Below the pieces are notes generated by a model. The model worked only from the letters and a program-made list of their open reading frames with translations, had not been told where the DNA came from and made no database searches. The position numbers and the translations under genes were made by a program. This document shows positions 53,359 through 57,500 of a stretch of DNA of 57,500 bases, piece by piece (within the stretch, counting starts at the first letter, position 1; each line of letters begins with the position of its first letter). This DNA comes from Apostichopus japonicus (lineage: Eukaryota; Echinodermata; Holothuroidea; Aspidochirotida; Stichopodidae): NCBI RefSeq assembly GCF_037975245.1, contig NC_092573.1, positions 15,735,765 through 15,793,264 on the forward strand, given 5' to 3'.

Positions 53359-56300
53359 CAGCATTTGGAATACATAGAATGAATTTTGCTCTATTCAATG
53401 GGAGAGATTATAATATATTGTAATGTGTGGGTAAGACCTTCTCAATTAAAATCATTTAAAATCGTACGTGATAACTTCACGTGCAATTGTTTCATTGCCA
53501 CTTTGATTTTTCTGATTCATATTTTATGTGGATCTCGACTGTATATATGCTAACTTTTGTTTAAACAAACTGATATAAAATGGGAACTCCCACACCCATG
53601 TGTATGTGGTAACACCATATTCACTCCTATGAAAAACTATCACTCCCGCCTCCCCTTCCCTCAGATGGTGGTTCATACCTTCATCGACTGTGTCAAATAC
53701 ATATTAAAAAAATCTCTAACGAATATTGAAGTATTCATGAAATAACTAATAATGTTAATGAATTATTATTAGATAATCATAAAAAATATGTCGAATGAAG
53801 CTTCATCGACCCTGTCGAATCGACGGCATGTAATACATATAGGTAAATACCAATCCTTATTGGCATTACTAGAATATTGACGTCAGGTGACATTTATTCT
53901 AGAGCAGGAGGTATACACATTGACATTGCATAAGGTATACATGTTATGTTCGTTTTAGTTACTTATTAAACTCTATATCTGGTTTGACGAATAATCACAA
54001 TAACGGGATGTCGAATTATCTCTATATACATGATCTTATTTAATTTATATTATATTAAACCTGTAATAAAAAAGGACCAATACGGATTTGATTGAAAAAA
54101 ATATGTATCTCACCAAATTATTTTAAATCAACATTTTGTTGCATGATAGAGCAGCGAAAGTAAACAAGAAGAAGATAATTAATTTATTTCAAGATTCGAC
54201 ATTTAAGCATATGTCTTCAGTGTGAGTGTCGAATAAAGCAAAGTACGCCATGTCGAAATTAAGTGTCGAAGTTAGCAAACTAGTCATGTCGATTACAGCA
54301 TACAATGTCGAACAGTACAAAGTATTAATCCGTTGCGCTATTCGTCTTCGTCGATCTACCTGTCGGATTTCACATACTGTAGAGGTCGAAGTTAGCAAAC
54401 TGTGCCAAACACCACACAACGTTGGTCTCGAAATGTCTTAGTTTTAAACCAAGTTGTGACCTTTGAATTTGTCGCCAATTGGAAGCATTGTGAAAGTAAT
54501 TTTACGAAGTTGCAAGAACGGCATTCAGTTTTAGATTTGGATATTTCAGTTTGAAAGAAGACACAAGAATGTCTAAGTGATCGTAAACTACACTCGGTAC
54601 CCTATATACATATTACTTTCAAAGTGTGCTGGGGTGATCTTGTATCTAGTGTCAAGGGATTTTAATTAATTCTACTCGGTTACAAAGTTACTCGGTTTGA
54701 TTTAGTTGTTAATTTGCTACCCTCTCGTCTTGTCTATACCCAACGATCTCACTTACTCTTCTATATCCAGTGGTGTGCCTAGTGTATCAAACTTGAGGGA
54801 GATGGGGGAAACTTTTATGGAAGGGTCCAAAACGACTGAAAGATTTTATAAAAGAGGGGCGTTGCCTTTGAGTCGTTGAATGCTCATATGCATGGGGAGG
54901 GGTTCTGTGGGTCCTCCAAAAAAAAAATTAGAAATTAATTTAGACCTCAACTGGTGCATTCTGAGGTCTATATACTCAATATATAAATTAGGTCTATAAT
55001 AAGCCCTAAACTCAAGGTTGTGCCAAGAAATACTCTTTATTTTAAGTTGAAAGGAGGTGTACACACATAGCATTGGTATAATCATTCTCCGGCGAAATGT
55101 AAGCATTACCCCTACTGACGATGGAATATGGGGGACACCTCCATCCCCCCCCCCCACATACACACACAAACACTGCTGCTAGCACATGCCACCCATATGA
55201 AAGTTTGATCCACGTGAGATTTGACCATATCATCATTTTGACCAACCTTAAAGTCAATTAAACCACGTTACTTATAATTATATAGGAGTCTTACCTCTTA
55301 AGATCGAACTCTGGTATATTGGGCAACATCATGTCCATTTGCCTTATAAACACTAAACAAAGCTAAAGCTAACAATGACGTCATTTGAGGACTGATTTAA
55401 TTAAACTCGAGCCCTTATCATTCAGTGTTTGACGTATTAGGGGAGGAGAAAGGAAAAAGTTAATGAATTTTAAGCATTTTCAAATTGTTTGCTTTAAAGA
55501 TTTCGATATCAACAAACTTAATTTGGGATATAAAGATTCGAAAAAGGCAGTCCAATTTTCGAGTCGATCGAGTCGTCTTAGATGTTGCCAAGGTAACACG
55601 TCTTTGTTTTGCGAACGGTGTAGTAATTGGAACTATCATTTGAGCTAAATCTGAAGTCCAAGTATCTGCAAATAGTAACATCTAATGGAATATCGACAGG
55701 AAAGAGAAGAATTTGAAAAGAAAAAGACGGGCTTATGAGATGCGATGTGTTAACAGTCCAACCGTGTTAAGACTGTCGGTGCTGCTCTCAAGGTATTAAG
55801 TATACAACGACAGCCTGAGATCTTGGGAAAGTAGCCAGTTCATCTAACTTGTAATACCCTTGTCCAGCAAAGATCACGAAGGAAGTCACATGGGAATATT
55901 ACTCTGTACAAACCCAGTAATGGTAAGTATACCGGTTTTCTTCCGGTAGCTGTATCATTTTAGAAGAAAAAAATACTACCTGCCAGCAACAGGATTTACT
56001 CTTAATTCAATGAAATTTATCTCAGATCTCGAGCGGGGTACGTCCAGGGGGCAAATTCCTGGATTATAGTCAAGATCATGGGAACTTCAGCTGAAGAACA
56101 CATTTCTTGTTTTCTTAATGCAAATTTAGAGTACAGACTTAAATAGTTTTCAGAAAGGAATTCAATTCAGCGCATGGTTACTACGAGTCTCCAGGATCGG
56201 AAGCCAAGGCCCCGGATGCTGAAGCGTTTTGTTAGACTAAAATTACCCAAATCTTAGAAATGTTGACATTAAAGGGGAACAGACAGAAAGATCTTCTTCT

Positions 56301-57500
56301 TCTTTCTTGTTTTTTCGTTTTTTTCTTTTTCTTCTTTTTTGTTTTCTATTAAGTTCATGGGTGAAAGACCGCGCTGAATTCTGCTCCACTTTTGAGAAAG
56401 ATTTGATACTTGGGCATTGATTTGGGGCAGTCTTGTGATTTTTCTTGTTAGAGATAAAAGATTTGAGTCAAAAGTTAGCAACAACCCACACCCCAACAAA
56501 GGATTTGAACGTTTAAGAAAATGGAAAACGGTACCTGCTTCAAAATACTTTTTCACTTTGAAGTTTCAGTTCTCGATATTTCTCTAAATAAATCGAAGCA
56601 TGTTTGTATTGTTAATGCTCCTCTTGTAGATGCTTTTCCGTTAAATAAAATAAAATGTATAAGTATGGGGTAAAATATGTCGAAAATAATGAATATATTC
56701 ACCGTGGTTCTGTGTTTGCTTTCTTCTGTATATATCCTATTTATTTGTCTTTACCATATAGATATTTCTGGTTATTTAATAACTTAATACGAAATTATTA
56801 GTATACTTGACGCATTTGAACGCGAAAGCGGAACAACATTTTAACGGTGCATTTATTTTTTAATAGTAATTTGACTAACTTCTGTGGTGATGTTTTAAGT
56901 CAAAGTTTTTAAGTATACCTTAGAAGCTTTCCGATTGGTTGATGACAGACGTGTGTAAAGTAGCCTAACGAAAGATGAGCAAAATATCCTTGCTCACATG
57001 TGCTATTTACCAGTGGAGTAGTATATTACGTGCTACTTCACCACCCCCCCCCCCTCCTCCCAGGGTGGCTGCGGGCACATGGTCTTTTCACATCAGAAAG
57101 TTCATTCTGAATAAGTGGCGAAGGTTGCCGAAACTGCTCCCGAAAAGTGCAGGAGACGGCCACCGGAAAACGTGTGCCTACGGCTCCTTGTGGGAGGGGG
57201 AGGGGTGGGGTGGGGATGAAGTGGCACGACATACACTAACGAGTGGTAAAACAATATGTTAGTTCGAAAATGTCACACTATGTGTAAATGGAATATGCGA
57301 TTAGTTTGCCCAGAAGTTTCCGTCAGCGATTTCTCAAAGGAATTCTCAGTAGCATGTCAAGTTTCGCGGAACTAGATACGACCGATATGACATCGCCCCT
57401 CTGTTGATTTAGGGCGTTATCTTATCCCGAGTAAAATAATATTCTGAAAAGCGAGTACATGAAATATATATTGTTCTTTCAGCTAATCGATGAACCCGTG
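53359..57500. other. no gene supported; weak exon signals only
   Basis: AT-rich. Holds a diverged dispersed repeat near 54770-55170, a candidate minus-strand first exon at 55295, and at the very end a good acceptor (TTGTTCTTTCAG) followed by LIDEPV, which may begin an exon continuing past 57500. Confidence 0.35.
55295..55338 (-). CDS. possible first coding exon of a minus-strand gene
   Basis: ATG at 55338 (minus), then MDMMLPNIPEFDLK and two bases before a strong donor AG|GTAAGA. A palindromic CRE-like TGACGTCA lies at 55376-55383, just upstream. There is no signal peptide, and its phase does not join directly to the transmembrane exon of the pseudokinase, so an unseen exon would be needed. 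Speculative. Confidence 0.2.

Noticed and set aside
55500-55592. Plus-strand exon-like block (FDINKLNLGYKDSK and on) before CCAAG|GTAACA
   Set aside because: The acceptor is weak, no partner exon was found, and no family resemblance was seen.

Overview
This is a eukaryotic, animal-type window: low GC, many short exons with GT/AG introns, long introns full of microsatellites, minisatellites and non-autonomous DNA transposons. The family content (an ANKDD1-type ankyrin/death-domain gene and a receptor-tyrosine-kinase-like gene) together with the repeat style suggests a marine deuterostome invertebrate, perhaps an echinoderm. That is inference; nothing here fixes the species. There are no bacterial-style operons, rRNA or convincing tRNA genes. 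Most open frames above 60 codons are chance frames in repeats. The real coding sequence lies in exons of 19 to 196 bp that had to be assembled by splice sites and phase.

Layout. Bases 1-7890 hold no recognisable gene, but contain a perfect GATA tetranucleotide array of about 1.25 kb fused to the 3' end of a decayed, 5'-truncated non-LTR retrotransposon (minus strand, 3808-5200), plus two AT-dinucleotide arrays. Bases 8053-35730 (plus strand) carry a complete 18-exon gene for a 643-residue ANKDD1A/B-like protein: ankyrin repeats, mostly one 33-residue repeat per 99-bp exon, then a death domain and a C-terminal CaaX box. Its introns hold minisatellites (33-, 39- and 22-bp units), two copies of a 366-bp hAT-type MITE, and a nested 2.2-kb transposon cluster. 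Bases 35731-43090 are intergenic, with a 60-bp minisatellite, a hammerhead-like motif, a third MITE and a 2.1-kb nest of DNA transposons. Bases 43097-45387 (plus strand) hold exon-like fragments resembling an immunoglobulin-fold ectodomain, apparently frameshifted. Bases 45516-51954 (minus strand) hold 13 exons of a receptor tyrosine kinase-like protein, from its transmembrane segment to its stop codon; its ectodomain exons were not found. Bases 52372-53350 are another hAT-type element with a perfect target-site duplication. The rest, to 57500, has no gene I can support.

Most interesting points. (1) The receptor on the minus strand appears to be a pseudokinase. The Gly-loop, the VAIK Lys, the HRD Asp, the catalytic-loop Asn and the DFG Gly are all replaced, while fold-holding residues and an open frame persist. 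Its tail keeps a YxxM motif, an arrangement reminiscent of ErbB3. (2) The ANKDD1-like protein has three frame-neutral extra exons splitting its ankyrin array and ends in CVIS, a predicted farnesylation signal. (3) Several hAT-type elements, some nested, have exact 8-bp target duplications that I could read directly.
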